A stretch of 64,000 bases of DNA from Desulfosporosinus sp. Sb-LF (GTDB lineage Bacteria > Bacillota > Desulfitobacteriia > Desulfitobacteriales > Desulfitobacteriaceae). Position 1 is the first letter of the stretch; each line of letters starts with the position of its first letter. Under the pieces are notes generated by a model that was given only the letters and a program-made list of their open reading frames with translations, did no database searches and was not told the origin of the DNA. Of the stretch, positions 53,176 through 62,453 are shown one piece after another. The position numbers and the translations under genes are program-made. The stretch covers positions 124,001 through 188,000 of the forward strand of contig NZ_SPQR01000009.1 of assembly GCF_004766055.1 (NCBI RefSeq), read 5' to 3'.

Positions 53176-53829
53176 CTATAACTTGCACTTCCGACTTATC
53201 GACACCCCATCACCAAACGGCAATACCGTGGTGGAAAAGTCCGGATTCTCGCAAAGTTCCTGCAGAAATTGACGCAGCCCTCCCACCATTCGGTCATACT
53301 TGGGCGCGAACGTGCTTTCCGGTACCACCCACCCTCGAAAAAGCACATTATCCACCACAAGTAGTCCCTCTGGCGCAATTAAGGGATAAATTAGGTTCAA
53401 GTAATCCAAGTATTCCCCTTTAGCTGCGTCGATGAAAACAAAATCAAACTTAGAATCCAACGTTGGCAGGATTTTTCGGGCATCTCCTTCTAAGGCCGTA
53501 ATTCCATTCTGCAACCCTGCTCGTTCAAAATAGATAAGTGCCCGTCTACGTCGGTCTTTGTTCATATCAATCGTCGTTACATGCCCCCCAGTCTTTTCTG
53601 TGGCACGTGCCAACCAGATCGTAGAGTATCCGATCGCTGTCCCAATCTCTAAAACAGCCTGGGCCTTAGACATATGTACGAGCAAATTGAGGAAATTCCC
53701 AACCGTCGGCGTCACCACGGGAATAGTTTCCTTAAGGGCTTGTTCTTCCATTTCACGAAGCAATGGATCTCGTTTGCCCAATAATGTTTCAAGATAGCGT
53801 TCCATTTCGAATGGGTAAAACAAAGTCAT
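53176..53829 (-). CDS. Class I SAM O-methyltransferase (TrmR/YrrM-like)
   Basis: 217 aa Rossmann methyltransferase: TPTVGNFLNLLVHMSKAQAV, VLEIGTAIGYSTIWLARA (SAM site), DFVFIDAAKGEYLDYL (metal/substrate site) and VVDNVLFRGWV. The family includes tRNA 5-hydroxyuridine methyltransferase TrmR and catechol-type enzymes; TrmR is likely in Firmicutes, but the usual U32-peptidase neighbours are not here. ATG behind GAAGGGAAG. Confidence 0.82.
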   Translation of the reverse strand: MTLFYPFEMERYLETLLGKRDPLLREMEEQALKETIPVVTPTVGNFLNLLVHMSKAQAVLEIGTAIGYSTIWLARATEKTGGHVTTIDMNKDRRRRALIYFERAGLQNGITALEGDARKILPTLDSKFDFVFIDAAKGEYLDYLNLIYPLIAPEGLLVVDNVLFRGWVVPESTFAPKYDRMVGGLRQFLQELCENPDFSTTVLPFGDGVSISRKCKL

Positions 53830-54025
53830 CTTCCCTTCTTCTTTGATCAGATTCCAAATTCGGCCATTTTCTTACTACCACTTTACCACAAATGGTTTTA
53901 GGACGCATGTGTGACACAAAAAGGCCGTAACAAAACTTATTGTTTAAGTTAGTTACAGCGCTTTAGATGAAAATTCTGTTTAAGCTAAGGACTATTCACT
54001 ACTTCACAGATGAAGTAATCCTCCA

Positions 54026-55264
54026 CTACGATAATACGCGTTTTGCCAGATCTACTAAATGAGCATCGACCATTGTTCCCGCCCCGCGCTCAATTAGGCC
54101 CAGAGCCTCGCCTGGGCTCATAGCTTTACGATAGGGGCGATCTTCCGTCAATGCCGCATAAATATCTGCAATCGCCATTAAACGAGCACCCTTATCAATC
54201 TCCTTGTCCCGCAGGGCAAAGGGATACCCTCTACCATCTAAACGCTCATGATGATGGGCAGCCCATTCCACCATTCGTGTAGGAAAACCAGCTTCGGTCA
54301 ATAGGCGATGCGTATAATACGTATGCGTGCGAATAATTTCGATCTCAGCAGGGTCAAGGGACCCCGGTTTATCTAGGATCTTCTTTGGAATTGCAAGCTT
54401 ACCTAAGTCGTGAAGTAACCCTGCCACATAGATTTCATGCAAACGATCAGTCTCCCAGCCAAGCCCCTCAGCCAAACGTTTTACAGTTTCGGCCACCGAT
54501 CGTGAGTGGCGAGCCGTAAACTTACTCTTCTGGTCGATCAGATCGGCAAACGTTGCCGCTAAGTCGTCAGTAAATCCAATTTCTAATTCGCGCGTCGCTG
54601 GAAGTTGCCACTGTCCACACAAGAGTCCCAAGGAAATCTGGAGTAAATCCGGTTGTTCGATATCCAGCCAAAACGCCTCTTTTTGAGCAACACGTTCAAA
54701 CGCTGCAGATACTTCGGGATAAAACAATGTTCCGGTTTCCGTTGCGACCCAATCTAAAATCTCATCTCGTTCCCGATGGCTCGCTAATCTCCGCTTCAGC
54801 CGAAGGTCAATCTGATCCGCCAAAGACAAAATACGAGCCATCAACGGGACTTCTTCGGATGCCACGCCCAAAGCACTATGTTTTGGATCAGGGGTTTCAT
54901 GATGATACTTGATCGCGGGGGCAAGAATTGTTCCCGACGGAAATCGCTCGACAGTTGTCGCTCCAACTAGACAATGTTTTTCCAAGATACGAGAGCTCCC
55001 ATTATACACTTGGAAGCAACCGAGAGCGCCGATATCATGTAGTAGCCCGGCAACCGCAAGATGAACTAATTCTTCCTTACTGAATTCTAAGCTCCGGCCC
55101 AGACGCATGGCGATATAAGCCACTCGCTCTCCGTGCCGATTTCCTAAGGCAAACTGTAAACCTCTTTCGATTTCTTCATCCACTAAACCAAGATCAAGCG
55201 CACGAGAGAAGCTCCACATCCTGCGGATATAAAAGGCATCTTCAGATAATCTACGCTCTTTCAA
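54026..55264 (-). CDS. HD-GYP-type phosphodiesterase with two HD domains
   Basis: 412 aa. First HD half (about 45-150: HGERVAYIAMRLGRSL, VAGLLHDIGALGCF). The second (about 235-410) carries the HD-GYP signature: HSRSVAETVKRLA, GLLHDLGKLAIPKKIL, HTYYTHRLL, HHERLDGRGYPF. Predicted to hydrolyse cyclic di-GMP; the second domain has the full ligand set. No transmembrane segment. TTG start behind AAGGAG, 18 bp after the globin chemoreceptor gene, hence one operon. Confidence 0.87.
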   Translation of the reverse strand: MKERRLSEDAFYIRRMWSFSRALDLGLVDEEIERGLQFALGNRHGERVAYIAMRLGRSLEFSKEELVHLAVAGLLHDIGALGCFQVYNGSSRILEKHCLVGATTVERFPSGTILAPAIKYHHETPDPKHSALGVASEEVPLMARILSLADQIDLRLKRRLASHRERDEILDWVATETGTLFYPEVSAAFERVAQKEAFWLDIEQPDLLQISLGLLCGQWQLPATRELEIGFTDDLAATFADLIDQKSKFTARHSRSVAETVKRLAEGLGWETDRLHEIYVAGLLHDLGKLAIPKKILDKPGSLDPAEIEIIRTHTYYTHRLLTEAGFPTRMVEWAAHHHERLDGRGYPFALRDKEIDKGARLMAIADIYAALTEDRPYRKAMSPGEALGLIERGAGTMVDAHLVDLAKRVLS

Positions 55265-55282
55265 TCAACGCTACTCCTTCCT

Positions 55283-56530
55283 CTAGTCCCGTAGACCCAT
55301 TTGAGCCAAAATAGTTGCCGAGTTAGCCACATCCTCAGAGGCTGCTCCAATTTGACCAGCGGTTAGCGCTAAAGCGTCAATTTGCTGGGCAATTCCCTGA
55401 ACTTGTTGAATGCTCGCATTAATCGCAGACATGATTTCTCCAAAGCGATTCACCACTTCCCCCGCCTCTGCTGCTGCGCCCTGCATGGCACTGGTCGTTT
55501 CAGCAATAGAGTGGTTCACAGCCACCGTATTTTGTTTGGTGATCATGATCAAGGCGCTAATCTCTTTAACCGACTGCTCAGAATGGTTAGCAAGCTTCTT
55601 CACTTCCTCAGCGACCACTCCGAAACCTCGACCACTATCCCCTGCACGTGCCGCTTCAATGGCTGCATTCAAAGCCAAGAGGTTCGTTTGGGAGGCAATT
55701 TCCTTGATCACATCCGTCACAGAGGCAATGCGCGCGGAGCTTTTATCCAGCTCGGTCATTTTTCCTTGCATCTCAGAGGTCATACTCGCCAGACGCAAAA
55801 TTGTTTCCGAGATCATTTGAATTTTCCGAGCGCCTTCTTGCGCCAAAGCATCCACCTGGCGGGAGAACTGGGCTGCCTCGGAAGCATTATTCGAAATTTG
55901 CCCTGTTGCCTCATTCATCTCTGCCGCGGAGGCCGCAGTTTCTTCTGAGCTTGCTGCCAACGCTTGACTGGCTTCGCTAACACTGCGTTGCAAGTTATCA
56001 ATTTCGTTTAAAGCCTTCTCTAATTCAGCCTTCTTATCGATTTCAGTCATGTAGGACTGAATATAGCTGGCCATGACAATTTGTTGGTCGAGACTCAATA
56101 GTCTCTGAAAGGCTAAACTAGCACGAACCGCCTGATCCGTCTTCTTACGATAGTGTTTAAAAATGCGCGGAATAATTTCGTCACAAAAGATCTGATTGGC
56201 ACTTAGATAGTAAAAGGGAGGTAAATTAATTCGCTTATGTACTTCTCCAATCGTCACACGCCACCGCATAAATTCTTCATCAATTCTATCAGGAAAGAGA
56301 GAGAGCAAGTATTTTTTTTGAGTAATTTTTAATGTTTCCACCTTAGAAAATCGATCAATAATTGCTTTAAGTCCAGGAAAAGATGTCACATGGGCATAAA
56401 AGTTCTGGATAATTTCGTCCAGATCCCGCTCAATAACCGGTCGAATCTCTTTCAGAAGAGCCAATTGTTCTGCATCCATCCGCAGCAAACGAACGGATTC
56501 GTCTAAATCAAACTGGTGTAGGTGAATCAA
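55283..56530 (-). CDS. Globin-coupled chemoreceptor (HemAT-like aerotaxis transducer)
   Basis: 415 aa soluble protein. Residues about 1-170 form a protoglobin domain with the proximal haem histidine His98 in [15 protein letters not shown]. Residues about 180-410 are an MCP signalling domain with the hairpin tip [20 protein letters not shown]. No membrane segment. Senses oxygen and signals to CheA; here it is paired with an HD-GYP enzyme. TTG start behind GAGAGGATG. Confidence 0.9.
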   Translation of the reverse strand: MIHLHQFDLDESVRLLRMDAEQLALLKEIRPVIERDLDEIIQNFYAHVTSFPGLKAIIDRFSKVETLKITQKKYLLSLFPDRIDEEFMRWRVTIGEVHKRINLPPFYYLSANQIFCDEIIPRIFKHYRKKTDQAVRASLAFQRLLSLDQQIVMASYIQSYMTEIDKKAELEKALNEIDNLQRSVSEASQALAASSEETAASAAEMNEATGQISNNASEAAQFSRQVDALAQEGARKIQMISETILRLASMTSEMQGKMTELDKSSARIASVTDVIKEIASQTNLLALNAAIEAARAGDSGRGFGVVAEEVKKLANHSEQSVKEISALIMITKQNTVAVNHSIAETTSAMQGAAAEAGEVVNRFGEIMSAINASIQQVQGIAQQIDALALTAGQIGAASEDVANSATILAQMGLRD

Positions 56531-56573
56531 CTGAGTTCATCCTCTCTTAGCCCATAATATGTCTTAAAACTCT

Positions 56574-56966
56574 CTAGTTCCCTGCGAGCTTTTTATCCTT
56601 ATCCGTAACATAGTCTTTACCTTCGATTAATATTCCCAAAGCAGTAAGGACCACATTGACCGTACAGTAGGCATCGTGCTCATCAGTTGCACAATCATCA
56701 CAAATACTTTGGACCTCAACAAAGGCTTCTTGAAGTTCCATGGTTTTATACCGTTCAGGAATTAAAGGCACGCTCCGAAACATATCCAGAATATCCTCTG
56801 GGATTTTATCGGTAAACTTTTCCCCTGTCTGCGCGGATAAACTAAGAAATTCCTTCGCCATGAATAATTGACACAGTGCCGAACATTTGCACCCCTGTGC
56901 GCAGGATTTATCCATTTTTGAAAAGGCCTTATAGGCACTAAGTTTACTAAATCCTTGAGTCCCCAC
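56574..56966 (-). CDS. Cysteine-rich hypothetical protein
   Basis: 130 aa, GTG start behind AAAGGGGG. Clustered cysteines CAQGCKCSALC near residue 22, CDDC near 90 and another C near 100 suggest a metal or Fe-S site. Otherwise helical and acidic. It lies 38 bp downstream of the siroheme-reductase-like gene in the same direction, so probably the same operon. No family recognised. Confidence 0.6.
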   Translation of the reverse strand: MGTQGFSKLSAYKAFSKMDKSCAQGCKCSALCQLFMAKEFLSLSAQTGEKFTDKIPEDILDMFRSVPLIPERYKTMELQEAFVEVQSICDDCATDEHDAYCTVNVVLTALGILIEGKDYVTDKDKKLAGN

Positions 56967-57004
56967 ATCGTTTCCCCCTTTTAATTTCAGCCTGTGATGC
57001 CTAT

Positions 57005-57757
57005 CTACTTGACTGGGGCACCGAGAACCTCATCAATTCCTTGCACAAACCTTTCAAGCCCCATCTTCTCTAAGACATGATAAAGCCGAGCCTTTTGACC
57101 AAGTTCCTCCCCAAATTCCTCTACACATGTCGTGTAAATTTCCAAAATCCGTTTCACTACAGGAATAACCTGCTTTCGAGGGATTCCTTTGCGCACTAAT
57201 GTTCCATGCTTCGGATTCATTCCCGACTCTGTGCCACCGATCCAAAGCGAATATTTTCCGCGTGGCTCTGCCATAAGCCCCAGATCATGGCACTGCACAC
57301 CTGTGCAATTACGTGGACAGCCAGAAATCCCGATTTTAAAATCCCAGGGGAGAATTGTAGCATAAAAGGCTTCATCAAGCACCTTAGCGAGTTCTAACGT
57401 ATCTCCACGGGAGTTGGGGGAAAATCCCTTGCCCGGACATGCCGCGATATTCCGAACACTTTTATGCAAATTTGCAACGCGGAGACCCGCCCCTTGGAGC
57501 TGTTGCAAAGCACTAGCAACCTTTTCTTTCGGAATTAGGAGCAGCGAGGTCATGCGGCGGGTATTCTTGATGACCCCATCCTCCCCAACAATCTCGGCCA
57601 AAACGCGCACCTGCTTGCCAGTCAAGATCCCGCCGGGAGAATTCACGATAATGGCCACAATTCCATTGGCTTGTTCAGCGACAGCCCACTGGATTCCACT
57701 TTCACATTCTACCGATTCACCGGTCCACTGAAAGTTATCATCGCGTCGGAGTTCAGT
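57005..57757 (-). CDS. Nitrite/sulfite reductase-like (siroheme-type) protein, atypical ligands
   Basis: 250 aa from ATG 57755-57757 behind GAGAGGAG. An N-terminal ferredoxin-like half domain (about 20-90: IVAIIVNSPGGILTGKQVRV) is followed by the 4Fe-4S/siroheme domain. The expected Cys-x5-Cys...Cys-x3-Cys set is only partly present: NIAACPGKGFSPN has Ser where the second Cys of CPGxxFC is usual, while GISGCPRNCTGVQCHDLGL keeps cysteines. About half the length of assimilatory enzymes, like small clostridial homologues. Activity uncertain. Confidence 0.75.
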   Translation of the reverse strand, partial: TELRRDDNFQWTGESVECESGIQWAVAEQANGIVAIIVNSPGGILTGKQVRVLAEIVGEDGVIKNTRRMTSLLLIPKEKVASALQQLQGAGLRVANLHKSVRNIAACPGKGFSPNSRGDTLELAKVLDEAFYATILPWDFKIGISGCPRNCTGVQCHDLGLMAEPRGKYSLWIGGTESGMNPKHGTLVRKGIPRKQVIPVVKRILEIYTTCVEEFGEELGQKARLYHVLEKMGLERFVQGIDEVLGAPVK

Positions 57758-57875
57758 CATGAAGCTTCTCCTCTCAATCACTATTTAAAATAATTCTATT
57801 TTTATAGTTCTATACGGGTCACGCAAATCCTGCTCAATTAAATCCGAAATAAATTTATTTTGTCATAAAACGACA

Positions 57876-57904
57876 AAGAGAGCCTTGGCATCAGGCTCTC
57901 TTTC
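57876..57904 (-). terminator. Terminator of the zinc-ribbon gene
   Basis: AAAGAGAGCCT/AGGCTCTCTTT perfect 11-bp stem, 7-nt loop, followed by TGTCGTTTT on the minus strand, 20 bp past the stop. Confidence 0.8.
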
Positions 57905-57924
57905 AAAACTCACATATAGTTCTT

Positions 57925-58140
57925 TTACCCAGCACGTCGCCGAGCTATTGGATGAACAATTGCACTGGGAAGAAAGTCATGTTTCGTCATTAATGGTTCA
58001 ACCGACCCATCCGACAGAACTTCGTAGATCTTAACCTCGCCGCCTCCCTTTGTCCATTCGTGGCAACATTCTCTACAATAATACCGTTCACGGCCAATTC
58101 GACCAACTTCACGCGCTCCACATAAAGGGCAATAATCCAT
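57925..58140 (-). CDS. Small zinc-ribbon protein
   Basis: 71 aa from ATG 58138-58140 behind TAGGAG. Two CxxC knuckles (YCPLCGAREVG and YYCRECCHEW) form a zinc ribbon in the first 30 residues; the rest is basic at the end (HPIARRRAG). Function unknown. A TTG two codons upstream is an alternative start. Confidence 0.6.
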   Translation of the reverse strand: MDYCPLCGAREVGRIGRERYYCRECCHEWTKGGGEVKIYEVLSDGSVEPLMTKHDFLPSAIVHPIARRRAG

Positions 58141-58465
58141 GTCCAACCAACTCCTAATAAGGATTCCCAGGATTTTCTCTATTATATCGTAAAAGTCTTA
58201 ACTGTTCCTTAAGAAATTGTGAAGCTTTTGTGTCCATTTCCCTTCTTAAAGAATTAGTGAATTGAACAAGCATGAACTATCAATTAAACTATAAAATTTA
58301 TCTATATTGTCAGATAACTAAATTAATTCGTGATAGAAGAACAACAAAAGAAGGATTTTAGCTAATATAGGGAGAAAATGTCCATAACAGTCTTTAGTTT
58401 TCAAAACTCTAAGAATTAGAAACTTAAATCCAAATCGGAGTTTAAGATAGGGGTGGCGTATTTAG
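58141..58465. other. Gap between zinc-ribbon and chemoreceptor genes
   Basis: ~320 bp AT-rich, no gene. Divergent promoters must lie here. A possible plus-strand pair is TTGAAC-17 bp-TAAACT (about 58263-58291). No flagellar sigma-D consensus was convincing. Confidence 0.35.
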
Positions 58466-59848
58466 GTGTTTAAGTTAAGAAAACAGTCCCCAACAAACGG
58501 TTCGCAGGTGATCATAGACAGAGACGAGCTAGACACGTTTATGGAATGTCTGAGCCATTGCGACCTCAGCAAACCAATGGAGTTGAATCTTTCTCCCTCC
58601 AGCCCCCTTTGCGACATCGTCAAAGGTTTGAATGAGATCATCGAGGCTCGACAGAACGTCATCACTAGTTGCATGCTAGATATTAACGGAGCAGTGGGTC
58701 AAATGACCGGAATGACCTCCATCCGCGAAATGCTGCAGCGCATACAGGAACAAACACCGCAAATCGCCAATATGTCCGCGCAGGCCCAAGAGATGGGCGC
58801 AGCTGCCAATCAAACTGCCTCCTCCGCCACCAATGCAGCATCTTTTGTCGATCAATCTCTGAGTACGGCCGCCTCCGGTGTGGAAAAAATTCAGCAAGCC
58901 GTTGACTTTGTTGAACGTTCCTTCACTCAATTCGAGCAAGTGAGTCACCAGGTACAAGATGTCTTAAATTCCATGGGCGAAATAGAGCAGATTGTCAGTG
59001 TCATTGCAGGGGTTGCAGATCAAACCAACCTTTTGGCCCTCAATGCAGCCATCGAAGCTGCTCGAGCCGGGGATCAGGGGCGGGGATTCGCGGTCGTTGC
59101 CGACGAAGTACGCAAACTAGCTGAACACACCACGACCTCCGTCACCGATATTAGGCAAAGGATTGGAGGTTTAAGTCAAAATTCCAATCGCACTGCAAAG
59201 GATATCCTCTCCCTTTCCAACATGATGCTGGAAGGAAAAACTGTGATGCAGGGAGCTGGACAAGAGGTTGAACAAATCCTTCACCATGTCGTGACGATTT
59301 CGGAAGATATCCAGCAAATTGCTGCCGGAAGCGAAGAGCAAAGTGCTGCTATCCAAGAATTTGCTCAAATCATCAGTTTGATAAGTGATTCAGCACAAAC
59401 TACAGAACGTGTCACACAGCATACTGGCGAAGGAATTTACGGTATTAGCCAAAAGCTCGGAGAAATCCGAACTCGGCAAATCCGAAATACACCGACCATC
59501 ACGCCTCACCAAGCTCTAGAACTTTCCAAGACAGATCACCTTCTCTGGACCTGGCGTATCTATAATATGCTTTTAGGCTACGAACAGGTCGATTCAAAAT
59601 CCGTTGGTAACCACCATGATTGTCGTCTAGGACGATGGGCTGATGGCTCCGAGGCCACCGCGTTACGTGCAAATCCTACCTTTATGAAACTTGAGTCTCC
59701 ACACGAACGCGTACACGATTTAGCACGACAAGCTGCCCAAGCCTACAATCAAGGGAAGATCAATGAAGCCGAAGACCTCTTGTCCCAAATGTCTCAAGCT
59801 TCCCAAGAGGTCATTGAAATCCTCAATGAATTACAACATCTCGTTTAA
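58466..59848 (+). CDS. Soluble methyl-accepting chemoreceptor with C-terminal CZB zinc domain
   Basis: 460 aa, no membrane segment. N-terminal ~80 residues unassigned, MCP signalling domain about 90-350 with tip [20 protein letters not shown], then a CZB domain about 355-455 with [21 protein letters not shown] and [10 protein letters not shown] (the His3Cys zinc site of CZB proteins). GTG start behind GGGGTGG. CZB receptors sense zinc or hypochlorite-type oxidants. Convergent with fumarase. Confidence 0.88.
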   Translation: MFKLRKQSPTNGSQVIIDRDELDTFMECLSHCDLSKPMELNLSPSSPLCDIVKGLNEIIEARQNVITSCMLDINGAVGQMTGMTSIREMLQRIQEQTPQIANMSAQAQEMGAAANQTASSATNAASFVDQSLSTAASGVEKIQQAVDFVERSFTQFEQVSHQVQDVLNSMGEIEQIVSVIAGVADQTNLLALNAAIEAARAGDQGRGFAVVADEVRKLAEHTTTSVTDIRQRIGGLSQNSNRTAKDILSLSNMMLEGKTVMQGAGQEVEQILHHVVTISEDIQQIAAGSEEQSAAIQEFAQIISLISDSAQTTERVTQHTGEGIYGISQKLGEIRTRQIRNTPTITPHQALELSKTDHLLWTWRIYNMLLGYEQVDSKSVGNHHDCRLGRWADGSEATALRANPTFMKLESPHERVHDLARQAAQAYNQGKINEAEDLLSQMSQASQEVIEILNELQHLV

Positions 59849-59866
59849 TCCTCCAACGTCTTAATC

Positions 59867-60421
59867 TCAGCCTCTGTACTGTGCTTTCCCAACTTCATAT
59901 AAATTGTTTCCCGCATGATCAATAATCACAATCACCGGAAAATTCTTTACTACCAAACGCCGTACTGCCTCTGGCCCTAGTTCAGGATAAGCAATCACTT
60001 CGGCCGAAACAATGCACTTGGAAATTAAGGCACCTGCCCCACCGATCGCTCCAAAGTAGACCGCACCATGTTTCTTCATCGCTTCAACTACTTCGGAAGA
60101 ACGAAGCCCTTTGCCGATCATTCCCGTTAACCCTTCGGCGATCAACTTCGGCGAATAAGCATCCATCCGTCCACTTGTCGTAGGCCCAGCCGAACCAATG
60201 ACTTGCCCTTCTTTGGCAGGGGTTGGCCCCACAAAATAAATGACTTGATCTTTCATCTCGAAAGGGAGAGAAACGCCTGCGTCCAGGGCCTCGATCATTT
60301 TCTTGTGAGCTGCGTCACGCCCCGTATAAATCACGCCACTAATCAGGACGTTGTCCCCGGCCTTTAAGCCCTTAACTTTCTCTTGAGTTAGGGGCATTTC
60401 TATGCGTATTATCTCACTCAT
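59867..60421 (-). CDS. fumB: Fumarate hydratase, beta subunit (class I, two-subunit)
   Basis: 184 aa C-terminal half of class I fumarase/tartrate dehydratase. GDNVLISGVIYTGRDAAHKK, VIGSAGPTTSGRMDAYSPKL, YFGAIGGAGALISKCI. The ATG shares its A with the alpha stop (TAATG), so the subunits are coupled. L-tartrate dehydratase beta is the alternative; the citrate context favours fumarase. Confidence 0.9.
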   Translation of the reverse strand: MSEIIRIEMPLTQEKVKGLKAGDNVLISGVIYTGRDAAHKKMIEALDAGVSLPFEMKDQVIYFVGPTPAKEGQVIGSAGPTTSGRMDAYSPKLIAEGLTGMIGKGLRSSEVVEAMKKHGAVYFGAIGGAGALISKCIVSAEVIAYPELGPEAVRRLVVKNFPVIVIIDHAGNNLYEVGKAQYRG

Positions 60422-61278
60422 TAACTCTCCCTCCCTTGTAACGTAATTTCCTTATGGCGTGTCGCATGACAGCCAATGTTGACAGCGACTGGCATTCCAG
60501 CAATATGTGTCGGATACACTTCTAAGTTGACAGCTAGTGCGGTAGTCACTCCCCCAAACCCTTGAGGACCAATTCCTAAACGATTAATGCGATCTAGCAA
60601 CTCTTCCTCGATTTTCGCCAGACGCCCTTCCGGGTTATGGCTACCGACTTCACGGAGTAAGCTCTTTTTAGCTAGAAAGGTTGCTTTCTCCATCGTTCCG
60701 CCCACACCTACTCCGACGATAATCGGTGGACAAGGGTTTCCACCCGCTCGGTCGACCGTGTCCACAACAAATTGCATGGCACCCTCTAGACCCTCTGACG
60801 GTTTGCACATTTTTAAGCCACCCATATTTTCGCTACCGAACCCCTTAGGTGCTATTACTAAGTGCAGAGAATCACCGGGGATAATATCGTAATGGATCAC
60901 AGCTGGCGTGTTATCCCCCGTGTTAACTCGCTCAAAAGGATCTTTGACCACGGATTTGCGCAGATATCCTTTATCATACCCACGACGAACCCCTTCGTTA
61001 ATGGCCTCGGTAAGACCTCCACCGACGACATGCAAGTCCTGGCCTATTTCCGCAAAAATCACTGCCATCCCAGTATCCTGACACATTGGAACTCTTTCTT
61101 TATGCGCTATTTCGGCGTTCTCAATGAGCCGCTCTAACACCTCATGGCCTAACGGCGAACGCTCATCCTTTAATGCCTGATGAAACCCCGCCATGATGTC
61201 AGAACCAAGATCATAATTAGCTTCCATGCAAAGCTTTTCAACGGCCACGACGATTTCTTCCACGAGTATTTCCTTCAT
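60421..61278 (-). CDS. fumA: Fumarate hydratase, alpha subunit (class I, [4Fe-4S])
   Basis: 285 aa from ATG 61276-61278 behind AAGGAGG. Interconverts fumarate and malate; oxygen-sensitive. Three cysteines expected to hold the cluster are visible in VPMCQDTGMAVIF, GGNPCPPIIVGVGVGG and VNIGCHATRH. Paired with the beta subunit. Downstream of citC in the same direction, ~85 bp away, fitting conversion of citrate-derived oxaloacetate/malate to fumarate. Confidence 0.92.
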   Translation of the reverse strand: MKEILVEEIVVAVEKLCMEANYDLGSDIMAGFHQALKDERSPLGHEVLERLIENAEIAHKERVPMCQDTGMAVIFAEIGQDLHVVGGGLTEAINEGVRRGYDKGYLRKSVVKDPFERVNTGDNTPAVIHYDIIPGDSLHLVIAPKGFGSENMGGLKMCKPSEGLEGAMQFVVDTVDRAGGNPCPPIIVGVGVGGTMEKATFLAKKSLLREVGSHNPEGRLAKIEEELLDRINRLGIGPQGFGGVTTALAVNLEVYPTHIAGMPVAVNIGCHATRHKEITLQGRES

Positions 61279-61362
61279 GGGTCTTTCCTCCTTACTTCTT
61301 AGCAAAAATACAACTTTTTCCTTGGCTTCCAGTGGTCTATTGACTGAATGCCCTCATAAAGA

Positions 61363-62397
61363 TCAGTCCACAATCCCTCTTCCGAGGCTTGTATTTAGGA
61401 ACTTCAAGGTAACGTCTGGTAGAAGACCCTCTAAATCTTTTAGTTCCTGGTCATCTCTACCTTTGATGATACTTCTAACCCTTGAAGCACTTATAGCTAC
61501 ATCCCTGAAAGTCTTTCTCGCAATTTGGTGCAGTTCTACTCCATAGGTAGGAAGCACTTTTTTCAGTGCCTCATTGTAGGCGTTCGTGACCTGACAATAA
61601 GGTTCTTCCCCCACATACCTCTTCGTAATGTTGAAGAATTCACAAAAATACCTGCCAAATATTGAGGCGTCTAGGTTTACATAGGCCCTTAATCGTTTTC
61701 CCTCTTCCTTTATAAAGTAGGAAGGAAACGTGGCAGAGGATATTAAATACTCTCCGCTTGGCACTACGATAACATTTTCCAAATCTGAAACTCCCTGACG
61801 GACGAGTTCATATCTCGTTTTAAAGGGAAACAGTGAAAGATCCTCTTCAACAATGAACACGAGAACCTCGTTATTATTCTTTGCAGCTTCTTCAATCAGA
61901 TATCGATGTCCCAGCGTAAACGGGTTACAATTCATGACTAAAGATGCCTTTTCTCCATCCCCTAAATGATAACTCGTTTTCATTTTCTGTAATGCTTTAC
62001 CTATATCATAAATGCCACTTTCCAAGAGTGCCACATCCGCATTACTATGGATTAGTTTGAAATTAAGTGCAGAAAAAAATCTAGCGTTTGCTGGCTTTGT
62101 AAATATAAAGCTGTGGTATACACCCTGATTAAAGAGTTTATCCAAAAGTGCGGAAACTAAAGAGGAAGCTATCCCCTCTCCCTGAAGCTCCTCGCTAACT
62201 GCAAAACACTTTAAAACATTTTTCGCTTTAGAACAAGTAGCAATAATGGAGGATCCCTTCGATGGTCCACCCCTTATGACGATCGTGTAATCCACATCCT
62301 GATCTAAAATCAAGTCAAAACCTTCGAGAAAGACTTCTACTTCCTCTCTAGCCACTCGATCGTTTAGATTCACCCATTCAGGGATAACTCCATACAT
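61363..62397 (-). CDS. citC: [Citrate (pro-3S)-lyase] ligase
   Basis: 344 aa from ATG 62395-62397 behind AAGGAGAGA. Acetylates the prosthetic group of citrate lyase acyl-carrier protein using ATP and acetate. An N-terminal GNAT-like domain (AVSEELQGEGIASSLVSALL) precedes a nucleotidyltransferase domain with MNCNPFTLGHRYLIEEA (HxGH-type ATP site). It lies next to citF, with repeat copy F between. Confidence 0.92.
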   Translation of the reverse strand: MYGVIPEWVNLNDRVAREEVEVFLEGFDLILDQDVDYTIVIRGGPSKGSSIIATCSKAKNVLKCFAVSEELQGEGIASSLVSALLDKLFNQGVYHSFIFTKPANARFFSALNFKLIHSNADVALLESGIYDIGKALQKMKTSYHLGDGEKASLVMNCNPFTLGHRYLIEEAAKNNNEVLVFIVEEDLSLFPFKTRYELVRQGVSDLENVIVVPSGEYLISSATFPSYFIKEEGKRLRAYVNLDASIFGRYFCEFFNITKRYVGEEPYCQVTNAYNEALKKVLPTYGVELHQIARKTFRDVAISASRVRSIIKGRDDQELKDLEGLLPDVTLKFLNTSLGRGIVD

Positions 62398-62453
62398 ATT
62401 TGTTCTCTCCTTAAGATGAATGCCTATTAATTTGCACATTCGCTAAAGCTAGG

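Noticed and set aside
54000-54020. TACTTCA/TGAAGTA hairpin as HD-GYP terminator
   Set aside because: Short stem without a U-tract on the minus strand; not enough to call.
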